Assembly (NCBI GenBank): GCA_027382625.1
Contig: JAJKFJ010021909.1
Coordinates: 26,983 to 90,982 of the forward strand
Direction of reading: 5' to 3'
Source: Tetmemena sp. SeJ-2015
Lineage: Eukaryota; Ciliophora; Spirotrichea; Sporadotrichida; Oxytrichidae
DNA length: 64,000 bases
The position numbers and the translations under genes were made by a program. Below, piece by piece: positions 38,139 through 49,618 of the stretch. A model generated the notes under the pieces. It was given only the letters and a program-made list of their open reading frames with translations. It was not told the origin of the DNA and ran no database searches. Within the stretch, counting starts at the first letter, position 1; each line of letters starts with the position of its first letter.

Positions 38139-38477
38139 ATGGGCTTAAAAGATTGTTATCAGCTGACTAAGTTATTCGTTAAGTTTATTAGGAGATAGTT
38201 ATCCATTTAAAAGGTAGTAAGATACATAAGGTTTACCTTTTATGAGCACATCCTGAGTTCCACAAAGGCTGAGAGCTATTACTCAAAGAACTATCAGCTA
38301 GACATTCAGAGATGGTACCGAGGCTCTTCTAGTGACCGACGGCGTAAGTCCTTAGTCAGAGATTGTTTGAATTGCTGAGATCCTATCTTTACCAAGTGCT
38401 ACGAGTGTCGAAGCTAGAGTCCTCTTGCGGCTGTTATTTGTGATCCACAGCAGTAAAATGACTAGAGAGCGGATTGA
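38139..38477 (+). CDS. small basic protein with Cys pairs and an internal TGA
   Basis: ATG 38139 (MGLKDCYQLTKLFVKFIRRQ) runs to TGA 38376-38378, giving about 79 residues that end in VRDCLNC. The same frame continues after the TGA as DPIFTKCYECRSQSP to about 38470. Together CLNC and CYEC would make a C-x2-C...C-x2-C zinc-binding pair, so the TGA may lie inside the real protein (an unrecognised IES junction, a mutation or readthrough). Otherwise unknown. Confidence 0.4.
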
Positions 38478-39029
38478 CAACAAAAGGATATGCGGTTCCT
38501 TATAAAGTAAGCCTTTATATAATAGGACAGGTAGGCATATTTAATAACCTTGTCGCAAATGATCTCACTAATAGCCACATTATAAAATATCACATTTATA
38601 TAGATTTAATAATATCAGTACTTATTAATAATTATGAATATGGACGGATTATTAATTTTTGCAAAAAGTCATCACCCTAATTATCTTTATATAAAATCAT
38701 AAGATGGTATTATTACAGTCTTAAAGTCTGAGGAAGATTTTAATTCAATAATTCATCGCAGCGTGATGAATAATTATGTTTTGCCATTAAAAAAATATCA
38801 TTATTGAGCTGAATTTTTTAAAATAATCATAAACACTATAAAGATTATCAGTTTCTTAAAAAACCTAAGTAGAAAAGAACTTTTTTGCTAAATTTAGTAA
38901 ATTCTAATTTAATGATTTTAAAAGCAATTATTTCATTTTTATTTTTGTTTTACTTTAAATGATTATTAAGTTTATTTTGAGGTAATTACTTCGAATTAAA
39001 ATTGGTATATTTGTATAAAATTAGAATAA

Positions 39030-42000
39030 GAGGAAGAAGGTGAGTAGAGTTACGGGGACGAAGATAACAATGACGATCAGTGGTTTAGTGATTCCTCAAA
39101 TTCTGAAGACGAAGATAATCCCAAGGAGGAAAGAGAGCCTAGACTGATAATGTATGCTGCTTTCACACAGTATGATGTTGTAAAAGAGGTTGGAAAAATG
39201 GTCTTCAACTATTTATATAACTTATATATTTTTATCACTTGACAAAAAACGAACAGAAAGACTGGGATATAGCTTGGTTTGATGGTGCTATATCGCTTAA
39301 GCTGTTGTAAAAAATGTGGCCTCACTAAAGGACTAACCATTTTCCGGGAATGTACAATCTAGCTAGAAAAAACTGTTTGGGGAGACATCTCATGCGCATG
39401 TAGAAATGGTTCCCATCTGATTATGAATTCTTTCCCTAGACATTTATGTGTCCCACTGATTACAAAGAGTTTAAATCTCAAATAACAGCTAAAAGGAATA
39501 AAACTTTTATCGTTAAGCCTGAAGCTTCTTGTTAAGGCAAAGGAATATTTCTGACTAGAAATTTTGAAGATCTAGACCCCAATGAGCACTATGTGGTGTA
39601 GAGATACATGCATAAACCATACTTAGTTGATGGCTTTAAATTTGACTTGAGGATTTACGTTCTGCTAGCTGGAGTCGACCCTCTTAGAGTTTACATTTAC
39701 AAAGATGGTCTTGCTAGATTTGCAACTGTTCCTTATGAATCGCCCTCTCCTTCAAATTTATCAAACTTATTCATGCACTTAACAAATTACGCAATTATAG
39801 TTGAGAATTTTATAAATCGGAGATCGTATAAATAATTAAATGGGGAGTTACAACTTTGTGACAGTTGAAATCAAGATTTATCCCTGATCTTTAGCTTGTT
39901 TGATAGCTATCAAGAATTAATATGAGTTTCTTCTTTAATCATCGCCTCAGCACCTCTCAGCTGAGAGATATGATGCTCACAATATCCTAAATCAACTTGC
40001 AATTATCTATTAATATGTGTCGTTTATAACCTTTTACTGGGCGTTCCCACACAAAAGTTGCACTTAGAAATATATACTGAATCGAATGAGGTAATAATTA
40101 TTTAAATTGGAAGCACTTAAACTGCAGCTGATTTGATTACATTTTAACTAAATATATATTTTGGTTTTGTATTAAATTGTCACTATAATAAGGACAGTGA
40201 TAACTTTGTTGCAAATAATGATGAGAAGAGAGATGATGTGGGGAGTAAGAGATCCTTCACTTCTATATTAAAACGAATAACTGAGGAGTTTGGAGAATAG
40301 AAATGTGAGGAAGTATTTGAGTCCATGAAAGATCTTATCATCAAGACTTTATGTATTGCACAACCCTATCTTCAGCATTTATATCAAAGTTGTCAGCCTA
40401 ACGATCTTGAGAACTCAATGTGCTGTTAAGTATATTTTTAATGTGGCCGATGTAGCCATTTCAACAGGTTTTGGAATTTTAATTGTCTTTAATAAAAGAT
40501 GTTTTAATTAAAAACAAAACATAATTTTCTGTTATTTTAATCTTTATTTATTCCTATTTTAAATAATTTATGTAATAATTATTTTAATCCAAAGATGGAT
40601 TTAAAATATAGGTTTTATACAAATTCTTTATTGAAGGCGAATGTTTTCTTAATAAACCTTAAAATAATATGCATTTTCTAATTAGAATTTATAATGAAGA
40701 AGTAAAAGATGATTGAAGGATTTTTAAAAGGGTTGAGTCCAGATTAATTGTCTTTGAGCTTTAAAAAATCCTACTTAATTGGAGACAATTTAAACTGAAT
40801 AATGAATTTAGGTAATGTACACATATATACTTGCACTTTATTTTCGAGAGAGTGGTAAAGGGAGCTAACAAATGCTCGCAGTCTTATAAAAGCAACTCAA
40901 ATATTTGATATTTGTGTGCGAATAGTAACAATCTTTCTAAAATCATTTTCGTTAGAAACCTGGACATGTCCACTACCTTAAAAATTTTTAAATATCGGAG
41001 ATCAAGAAAAAGTTGAATAAGCTATACTTCAAACAATAAAATATCCAATTATCTCATTTACACAATTCGATTATACTGAGTCAGGATATTTAAAAATTAA
41101 TAATTTAAGATAAAATACGCCATCGTTTTTGTTAATTCTTATTAAATCTATATTTGAATTTAATACATTGAGAAATTAACTTCTGGTAGTGACAAACACT
41201 CTCTGGCTAAATCAATCTAAAATAAACAAATAAGGAATTGAATTAAGAATTCATATTAACAAAACTTTTTGTTTTTGTATTAAATAAGTTAGATGAAATG
41301 GTGTATGATTGTGTGATTTATTATTTGAATGTTAGACCACACTCTTAAGCCATAGTTGCTGGAGGTGAATTAAAGTCCAAGTTTTACGACAGACTCTCCT
41401 TTAGATTATGTTTTATTACAAAATAAAGAAAGCTTTGATAACTGATACCATTAGACTCTGGAATTTAAGCATCAAGAAAAAGTTAAGAGAGAAGGGAAAC
41501 AAGAGATTTGAAATGCAGCAGAGACTTCTCAAAAGCAATAAACCACTTCCTCCTCCACAAAACAAAGAACAAAATAAAATTACAAAACTAGAAGATAAAC
41601 AAATAGAAAACCCAGACAAAGACACTATTGCCCAAACTATAACCAAAGAATTATCAAATCAACAATCTTCTCCACTTCTTCCGTAAAATTAATAACCTAT
41701 CCAACCACCTTTATCCCCTAATTATTTTCATAAAATCAAATTTAATGCCCTTTATATTTCATTATAAGGCAACTTAATAGAGCAATACCCAAATCCCCTA
41801 GAACAGACAAAAGAATCATTCATTATATTTCAATCATTAAATTATTCAATTCTCCAATTGTAGATGCATACTTAAATTATTTAAAGATTAAAAAATTCTT
41901 ATTTGTAATGAGAAAATACTTTTTTTTTAAAAAAAATGATTGAAAAATTATTTTATTGCTAAATTTTATTCTTAGAGCTAGTAAAGTTAGAATACTATCA

Positions 42001-43190
42001 CATTAAAGTGTGAATTTATTGCAAATAAAAAACACTTAATGTTTTCTAGTTACAAACAATCTAGTTTAATATTTTTAATAATTTTTTAACAATTTGTTAA
42101 TTAATGAAAGAATAATAAAACAGCAAATTCAAGAAGAAAAGGAACAGAAGAGAAGAAAGAAAATGCTTCACAGAGAAAAGGTAGAGAATGATCTAAAAGG
42201 AGACTACATACTCATGTATCCTATAGTTTCTTACGAAAGAGAATATCAAATATTAGATCAAATTAAATAAATATTATTTATTTACTCAAATTAAAGCGAA
42301 AGAGGAGGATGATAAGTCTAAGAACAAGCCAATTGAAGAAGAGGATGACAAAAACCTTGAAGATATTACATCTATAATTTAGTTTACACTTATCAATATT
42401 ACTAGCTCAGTTATTTAGCTTTATCTTTTGAATTAATACTTTTTCATTTCCTTAATATAAGGAAAATTAAGTTATTTTTATTTTTAATAGTAAGGAGATA
42501 TTAATGGGTAAAATTAAACATTATTATTTTAAATTGTAGCTGGCTAATATTGAAAATGAATTTGGTAAGGACTGGGCTAGATAGTGTATATATTTTATAG
42601 CAGAAGTACTTGATGTTTATGGAGAAAGCAAAGTAGCTTTGGGAGTCATTCACTTAGGGAAAGGCAACTACCAACAATAAGAAAAAGATTGAGCAGGAGT
42701 AAAAAGAATAAGAAGAAAAGCTTAGGAAAGAGCAGCACAAGAAAAAACAAATAATGTGGCAGAAACTAAAAAAACAAAATGAAGAGAGGAGGGCCAAAGA
42801 GGAAGAAGATAAGAGAAAGCAATATGATATCATGAGGCAGTATCATGAATAATACAGACAAGAGCAAATGTCTCTCATGCAATAGGATCAGCAGATAGAA
42901 AATAAGTACATGATGCTCGATTAGAAGCCATTTAACTATCTCAACAGCAATATCAACCATCAACTTCCTTATAAACAGCCAAATCAATATTCATAACTAC
43001 CAACTAATGGAGCAGGAGTATTTTCTTCAAGAAATCCATTGCCTCAAGATATCTTATCATAATAACCCTAAAAATTAGTAGCTTAATAGATTCTTGAGTT
43101 TCAGCCTCACATTACTAATTCAGCTAAACTTACTCTCAAAGACAAGTTACAGCAGGATAATAAACATTTATATTTAATAGAAATTGAAAT
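39030..43190 (+). CDS. tubulin tyrosine ligase-like protein (TTLL, glutamylase type)
   Basis: An acidic N-terminus (EDNNDDQWFSDSSNSEDEDN) precedes a TTL domain. Motifs include KEVGKMVFNYHLTKNEQKDW, HFPGMYNLARKNCLGRHLMR, KTFIVKPEASCQGKGIFL (ATP-grasp), VQRYMHKPYLVDGFKFDLRI, MHLTNYAI/NKDSDNFV and LKPQLLEVNQSPSFTTDSPL. The C-terminus has a TTLL tail (RKKMLHREKVENDLKGDYIL) and a long Gln/Lys coiled coil (about 42600-43180). TTLL enzymes ligate Glu or Gly to tubulin tails in cilia and the cortex. Interruptions: 23-bp IES (39210), MITE-IES (39798-40185), 10-bp IES (41405), 16-bp IES (42581) and others. The expected FE-LGFD-type strand between 40440 and 41345 was not found. The start is not fixed. 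Confidence 0.9.
39210..39232. other. 23-bp IES in the TTLL gene, TAT pointer
   Basis: TAT at 39210-39212 and 39233-39235. Removal of 23 bp joins MVFNY to HLTKNEQKDW in frame. It has no GT...AG ends. Confidence 0.65.
39798..40185 (+). mobile_element. MITE family 1, copy 3: a complete MITE acting as an IES in TTLL
   Basis: 388 bp between TA at 39796-39797 and TA at 40186-40187. Ends TATAGTTG and inverted TATAGTGA. Excision with one TA retained joins MHLTNYAI to NKDSDNFV, exactly the conserved TTLL order (MHLTNYAINK-type). The TA pointer therefore equals the MITE's target duplication. Confidence 0.85.
41405..41414. other. 10-bp IES in the TTLL gene, ATTA pointer
   Basis: ATTA at 41405-41408 and 41415-41418. 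Removing 10 bp turns an out-of-frame continuation into SPLDYKIKKALITDTIRL, the normal TTLL order after TTDSPLD. Too short for any intron. Confidence 0.7.
42581..42596. other. 16-bp IES in the TTLL gene, ATAG pointer
   Basis: ATAG at 42581-42584 and 42597-42600. Removing 16 bp joins NEFGKDWARQ to QKYLMFMEKAKQLWESF. A 17-nt GT...AG intron reading of the same spot puts the downstream part out of frame. Confidence 0.6.
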
Positions 43191-43914
43191 ATAATTTAAT
43201 TAATAAAAAAAAAGAATTGTAGATTGCTTGCAGTTAAAATACATGCTATTTATTTCGAAATGGATTTGTTTCTATAGATATTTAATTTTTTTTTGAGTTT
43301 TCTCTACAGCCATAATAAAGTAGATTTTTTTTTCCCTGAACAAACAAATTAGCCACCTTCAAAGGTCCTAGATAATTGCTCAAAATGCCTCTAACAAAGA
43401 AATCTTAAGGATGAAAGTAGTATTTAATTTTTCTTAATCGAATGGTTATAAATTTAAAAAATAATTCACACTACAATATTCAAGACTTTTAATTCTATTA
43501 ATTATTTTATTAATTTTATTATATTTTGAAGTTATAACTTCAAGCAAGGAATTCATATGTCAGCACAAATATAAGAAAACAGCACTTAAGGATAGAATTC
43601 AATCTTCTATTTACCAGAAGTTCAAAAATCTGCATTCGTAATTAAAAAATAGATTCATGAAGACTATTCTGAGAAAACTGCAAGATACGCTCAGTTATCA
43701 ATCACTTTCAGTTTATTTTAAAATTGATCATAAAAAATAACAAATATTTTTTATTTTTTAAATTTAACTTTCCCTTTGTGATTTTGCTTTTATTTATTAA
43801 GATATTTCAACTAATCTTAAAAAGAAATATCGAGCACTATGAGACTTCGTTTATAATTAATACAAAATTTTTACGAATAAAATGAATTCATAGAAAATAA
43901 GTAGACTCGAAAGC

Positions 43915-44300
43915 TCAAGTAAAGAGAAATCGAACCCTAATTATTCTCATACATAGCCAGTAGGTAGACTCGCTTCTGTCTGAATACAATTCAGTTTGGC
44001 TGTCCGTTAATAGATGTTCTCTGTTTAATTCCTTGAGCGCTCGCAAGAGTTTGGAATATGAGTGCACTGGATCTCTAACTGGTAATGCTTTTGCTTTTCT
44101 TCCTCTATTCCATGGCTCTCTTCTCAAATTTTGATATGATTTTTCAGGCATCGTACCACTTCTTGGGTATAATGTATTTGAGAAATCTGCTTTCCTATGA
44201 CAATATATCTTATCTCTATACTTTCATTCAGCTTATGATATAGAAACCCTGGCAAGAATGAGGTTAATAAATTTATAGTATGCAAAGTACCCATTTCTTG
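43915..44300 (-). CDS. anonymous minus-strand coding patch, possible DUSP-like segment
   Basis: Two minus-strand frames carry coding character. One (from about 44240) reads DILSQESRFLKYIIPKKWYD, then A and a TGA at about 44153. The WYD context resembles DUSP domains of ubiquitin proteases, where a Trp follows, but this is weak. The other (ATG 44151 to TGA 43915) reads MPEKSYQNLRREPWNRGRKA, then KLLRALKELNREHLLTDSQT. The arrangement suggests a break near 44155. Balanced codons against AT-rich flanks support a real segment; function unassigned. Confidence 0.35.
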
Positions 44301-44928
44301 TATGGTAAATGAGACTTGCCAATCCCTATGAGCTTGTCCATCTTTTCACACAAAGCTTCGCCTTTAAGAACAAGAATTTACAGAGAAAGACGGTAGAAAG
44401 AAAAAAAGTCAGTAGTCTAATGTAATTGAAGTGTGAAATCCTCATTTGCCAATTAGCCACATTTATTATGTAGTACTCTGTAATTATTTTATATTAAAAT
44501 GCAGGCACTAAGTATTAATTCCTAACTTAGACTCATAAAGTTACTCTTCTAGTTTATACACTTGGCAACCTAGTCCATATTCGTCTTTGAATCCTTCATT
44601 TAAAGTAAGAGAATTATAACTTAAGTATAAATAAGGTCTCAAAGTTCTTAATAAAGTTTATTTATTCACAATTAACTTCAATACTTCTGTATTATATTTA
44701 GATTATATGGATAAATGAATAATTAATTCTATATTTTTATATCTCTATTTATAATGAAATTTTATGACCGAAATAATTCCAAAAATCAATTAGAGAATGA
44801 TAATTCACTTCCTGCAGTTCCAGCTCTAACCTAATAGAATACTAAGAGAAAAGATAGTAGTTATTATAATTAGTTTTAATTTCTTTATAATTATAAAAAT
44901 ATGCATTAAATATGATATTTATTTTTTA

Positions 44929-45396
44929 TAAATCAAATAGGACTTCCAGAGGAAATGGAGTTGACTCGGACTCAAAGATAAAAAAAAAGGAAAGAAGCCA
45001 CAGGCACCAAGAATATGGATTAAAGAGCAAAGGATAAGAACGAAATGACACTGACATTGCTACCCTCTGACTGCCGCCATGAGATACCTCTGAATCAGAC
45101 AACAGAGGCAGAGTGCAGTCACCCTTAGTCAGAGAGGGTCTAAGTGGAAATCATTCTTTGCCATTACCCTGTGATGTGAGTGACAACTCCCGAGTCCACT
45201 TGCGGATATCTTCTGTGGGCACATGGCCAGTGGTATAAACATCTTGAAAGTACTTTGATGCATGAGGGATGCCGTACTTTAGGGAATATGAGCCCCATAT
45301 TTAAGAAGAGAACAGGTAGAGGTATTAAATAGTCTATAATATAAATGAATCTAATTCCTAAGCTCTAATTTTTCCCTTGAAGTCCTATTTAATAAT
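44929..45396. mobile_element. MITE family 2, copy 1
   Basis: About 468 bp with inverted ends (AAATAGGACTTCCAGAGG / CCCTTGAAGTCCTATTT). It is related along its length to 60090-60648, including TATGAGCCCCATATTTA and ATTCCTAA blocks near the right end. The interior is GC-richer than the background, without an intact frame. The flanking duplication appears to be within TTAA/AATAA and is not certain. Confidence 0.75.
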
Positions 45397-45586
45397 AGTT
45401 GAGAAGTTTAATTCTGCCTGATCTCTATTAAGATATTGGAACTTTATTATTATTAATTATTTACTCTATATTTCAATATATTTGATAAACTAAATTAACA
45501 CCATAAGGCAAATAATATTACTAACTTAAGCTTGATTTTTGAAATTGTAGAAATGTAATAAGCTTTTGATTTAGTATTACTAATTT

Positions 45587-46382
45587 AATGTTAATTTTTG
45601 AAATTGTTTAAAACCTAATTAACTTTGAACGAATTAACGTAATTGGAAGGGAATAATTATATATAGGGCCTTAGGGAACTCAGCCATTAGACATATAACT
45701 GTAAGTAAAAATCGCAAAAGAGATTAATAGGGCTAAAAAATTTAAATATAGACATCAGTAATTATAACTTACATTACATTAAAAATTTAAAAATTTGAGG
45801 TTTTTTATCCATCAGACCCCCCTGCGCCCACCAATTAAATTTCTTGTTTAATAATTCCCAGGCCCACCCACCACCCAAAACGAGCACGACAACTACAAAA
45901 AGTCAAAAGTAAGTATTAAATTTTTAAAAATTTTGTTCTACCATGTTTTTCAGAATAACCCAAAATTTTAATTTTGGAACTCCATTGCAAAATTTCCCTA
46001 CTATTTTTGAAAATCCAGAAATTTATTGAATAATGTTTAAAATATATTTAAAAAAGAAGATACTTACTTTTGACTTTTGTAGTTGTCGTGCTCGTTTTGG
46101 GTGGTGGGTGGCCTGGGAATTATTAAACAAAAAATTTAATGTGTGGGCGCAGGGGGGTCTGATGGAAAAAAACCTCAATTTCTAAATTTTTAATGTAATT
46201 TAAGTTATAATTACTGATGTCTATATTTAAATTTTTTAGCCCTATTAATCTCTTTTGCGATTTTTACTTACAGTTATATGTCTAATGGCTGAGTTCCCTA
46301 AGGCCCTATATATAATTATTCCCTTCCAATTACGTTAATTCGTTCAAAGTTAATTAGGTTTTAACAATTTCAAAAATTAAAA
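45587..46382. mobile_element. fold-back element, about 330-bp arms and 140-bp loop
   Basis: 45587-45920 is repeated inverted at about 46062-46382 with very few differences (gaacgaattaacgtaattgg; cccccctgcgcccac; ccaccacccaaaacgagcac). The AT-rich loop is about 45921-46061. No coding content. The left boundary lies in a local duplication of tttttgaaattgt. Confidence 0.85.
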
Positions 46383-46562
46383 GATAAATACATTATAGCA
46401 ATTAATAATTTTATATCAATACTAACAAGGAATGTGAGACAAACGGACGCCCACGTGTTATATGTTAAACTTAGGGAAGCCATAAGGCCACTCTCGTGTA
46501 AGTAGTTTTTTCCTGAGTTTATTTTTTGTTTAATTAATTCAAACTAATTCAAAAGCATCAAC

Positions 46563-47036
46563 TCATTTGAAGCTGAAGCTGTCTTAGCTGTGGTTGTCAC
46601 TCAGGTAATCCCACTGGTCCTAGCCGTCCTCAGAGGCGCTTTAGTATCCAACTCTTCCTCTGTTTAGTTGCCTTATTCTCATCATTAGCTGATGTTCTTC
46701 CTTTTTTTGAGTTATAGTGCCATCTGATTCCAGAATTCCTTATTAAAGTTCATGAGTTTGAAGAAAATCTATATAGTAACTGGAGTGTTGGTTCGGTGTT
46801 CAAGAAATTTTAATTTTTTTTGTGTTAAAAACTGATGAATGGAAGCAAGATGCCCATGTGTTAAAAAAGGATCAAGTCAACTGATTTTTGACTGTTATAT
46901 AGATAGTTGTTGGCAAATCTGTGTTAGACACCAAGGATTTCGTTCACATATTGGTTTAGGTTCTTGACTGTTGATCTAAGGGGCTTTTTTGGGGTTGGGG
47001 TTTGAAGTATTGTTCAATCTTCCCTTGTTTCATCAT
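46563..47036 (-). CDS. protein with N-terminal PIP box
   Basis: On the minus strand, ATG at 47036 reads MMKQGKIEQYFKPQPQKSP. QGKIEQYF is a canonical PCNA-interacting box (Q-x-x-I-x-x-Y-F) placed at the extreme N-terminus, as in many replication and repair proteins. A following frame reads TVKNLNQYVNEILGV. The C-terminal block (about 46790-46563) reads YYIDFLQTHELQQGILESDG, MMRIRQLNRGRVGYQSASED and DQWDYLSDNHSQDSFSFK, ending at TGA 46563. At least one frame change lies between 46940 and 46790. Function beyond possible PCNA binding is unknown. Confidence 0.55.
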
Positions 47037-47461
47037 CGTTGTCCTTGTGCTGTGTGTGCAGTCAAGTGTTCGTTCATTTTTACCTTATCTGGTACGATTG
47101 AGTTATTAAATTAATTTATTAAGGTTGTCCAACAGTTATTAAATAGGTATTTAGTATTGATTTTCTTTATTAGTGCGTCATTATATAAGTCGTGACGCAT
47201 TAATCTAACCTTGCTTATTAAATAGGAGCTTATTAGGGTATGATATATTTGTTAGGTTTATTAATCTACTATTAGATATGGGGTTTTGGTTCAGGGGTTT
47301 ATGGTGTTGGGGCACCCGCCTTGTCCTTCTTGGTTTAATATTTTTTTCCCAGAGTTAACCAGCATTCACTAAGAGGCTTAGGATTTCAGTGAGAGCTAGT
47401 TTGTTTCGTCCAGTGATGTTAATATCCCTTTATCCTTTTTTATTTATAAGAGAGTAAATAA

Positions 47462-48773
47462 TATGGAAAACATTTGGTTTCCGAGTATAGGATGCTGAAA
47501 GAGTTGAAGGTGAAAAGGAACGCAAGTCCTTTGGGAAGGATATTGTGATGTAAGAAAGTAAGTTCCATTCCATTTTTATTACCTGCAGAGACTATTCTCT
47601 TAAGGGACTCCATTGACGTAGCAGTGTGTTAAGCTTATGGAATATAACCTATATGGTTCGCCAGGGAAGGTATTATTTTAATTAGGTTCTCTTTGTTAAT
47701 TTAAATATAGTAGTTCGTGAAAGCTATTAAATTTCTAATTTAATAATATTTAATAGCATTTAAGTTGTTTTGTTTTATCTTGTGGATAAATAATTGGAAG
47801 ATATAGTTTTAATTAATATATGTAATGTACTGTTTTAATATATGTTGTTTGAAATATATAGTAGTGATTAAGTATCTCAAAGTCAATCTACAGCTTAAAA
47901 TAGTTCGAAGCCTCCTATTCACTCTTCTCTAATTCAAAAAAGACTTGAAGAATCTAGTTCTTCTTCAAGATTGCAAAATAAAAAACAATCTGCCCCTACA
48001 AATTTGATAGTCTCTAGCTAAAATCAAAGTGTGGCTGCTCATAAAAGACTAAACGAATTACTCAATATTAATCATAGCTAGTCCTTAAGTTACTCACTCC
48101 CTCAAAATTAAAACTAACTTCATAAGTTAAGCAGTGGCAACCTTGTTTAACAAAGCTTACCAAACAAAAATATAACTGATGGAAAAATAAATGGCATCAA
48201 TCACTACCAAATCCCTACTCATTATGATATCTTGAGAAGCGCATCTTTAGATCGCAGAGAACTCCCAAACATTAATACCTCCATGACAGGGGGCTATTAA
48301 CTCAATATAAATATTCTTTATTTATTTTATTTGAATTGGGCTAGTAGCTTCAATAGACAACAGGAGGTTAAAAAACTTCTAATATTTTATCCAAACAATA
48401 AGTCATTATTTAAGATCAAAATTTTTAGAGTCACTATTCTCAAAAGGAAAATCAGAAACAACAAACTACCGTATTTCAATAAAATCAGAGACATAAAAGT
48501 GAGGCTATCAGTGACAGTGGAAAACTTTAAATTGGCATGTCTTTAGGAATTGTTGGGGAAAAGTATATTATTTTTAACTTAAAGAAGACCATAATAAATT
48601 AGTCTTAGACACAATTCACAGCTATAGAAGGATTAAGTATGGGCTCAAATAAAAGATTTAAGCTTCTTAAAATTAGAGAAAAGCCTCGATAGTCAGGTCA
48701 GACTCCAATGAGCGGAATAAGTGGTTCAGCTGGCTACATTAATGCAAATGAATTATACAAGTTAACTCATTGA
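47462..48773 (+). CDS. Ser/Gln/Asn-rich protein, anonymous
   Basis: Block one (about 47462-47560) reads TFGFRVQDAERVEGEKERKS. After an AT-rich gap, block two (about 47870-48300) reads HSSLIQKRLEESSSSSRLQN, AAHKRLNELLNINHSQSLSY and HYDILRSASLDRRELPNINT. The frame stays open to 48546. Block three (about 48580-48773) reads GLSMGSNKRFKLLKIREKPR and GISGSAGYINANELYKLTH, ending at TGA 48771-48773. Heavy TAA/TAG use. Probably a largely disordered protein. It is divergent from the PIP-box gene. Confidence 0.55.
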
Positions 48774-48949
48774 TTACTTTCGATTCTTATTTTCTTAGTT
48801 CTATGAGCCTCATTTTTAATTATAATTATTAATGGAATTATGGAATTAATCGGAATTAAACAGTAACCCCGAAAGCATAGATAAAATACTATCACAACAG
48901 ATTCAACCGCGCCCAAAAATTAGTATCAGCCAATTACTTCAGTTTAATC

Positions 48950-49616
48950 AGGGGATAAGGCGCCGCTCTCATTTATTGGGCTAGAAAAGGATCACCCGTG
49001 GTACTTGACTTCTGGCTACCCCGTCAGCTCTCACTCTGAGTACATCTGAATCTGACGGCCTCCCCTGGGCGCAAAAACCTTGAATCCGCCGTTGCTTAAA
49101 CATGACATAGGAAAACATAACGCAGCTGGCTTACCGAATTGACTAGGCCAGTATGACTCATTGATGTTAGGCGATCACCATTAAGTATCATGGATAGTGC
49201 AAACACCAGTGGTCAGGCCTCACATGCTCCCTTCATATTCTGCTTCTGCGAGAACTAGTGTAGTCTACACTTAAACCAGATCCGCCGAGCTCCCTTGAAG
49301 ATTTTTACCGCTACCATTTTTCTTTGTTTGGGTCCCATAGCTTCTTCACTAGGAGGTTACTAATCTTGGGCCGACAGGCTCCTACTTGGGACTTAGTACA
49401 GTTCTAGCAAGGCTTTGGGGTTTGACATAATCCACGTGGCCCTCTATTAGATACACTACACCACTTACCTCGGATTGCTAAACTAGATTGACTCCAGGAG
49501 ATGTTCGCAACGCAACGTATCATGGGATTGAGTAATGGCAGGCTGATCTCTCTACCCCAGCCATGCCAACATTGGTGTTACGCCACGAGTCCTAAAATTT
49601 AACTTTCTAATTATAA
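48950..49616. repeat. GC-rich non-coding segment, copy 2 of a repeat
   Basis: This is the most GC-rich stretch outside the 3.9-kb element. The right part (49365-49610) is related to 29760-29990. All frames are full of stops at about random frequency, so it is not protein coding. It ends directly before MITE copy 5. Possibly a structured RNA or a non-autonomous element. Confidence 0.5.
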
Positions 49617-49618
49617 TA

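Noticed and set aside
48950..49610. A minus-strand reading that looks like a protein if TAA, TAG and TGA are all sense
   Set aside because: It needs about 13 stop codons read through in about 215 codons, which is no better than random sequence of this composition.
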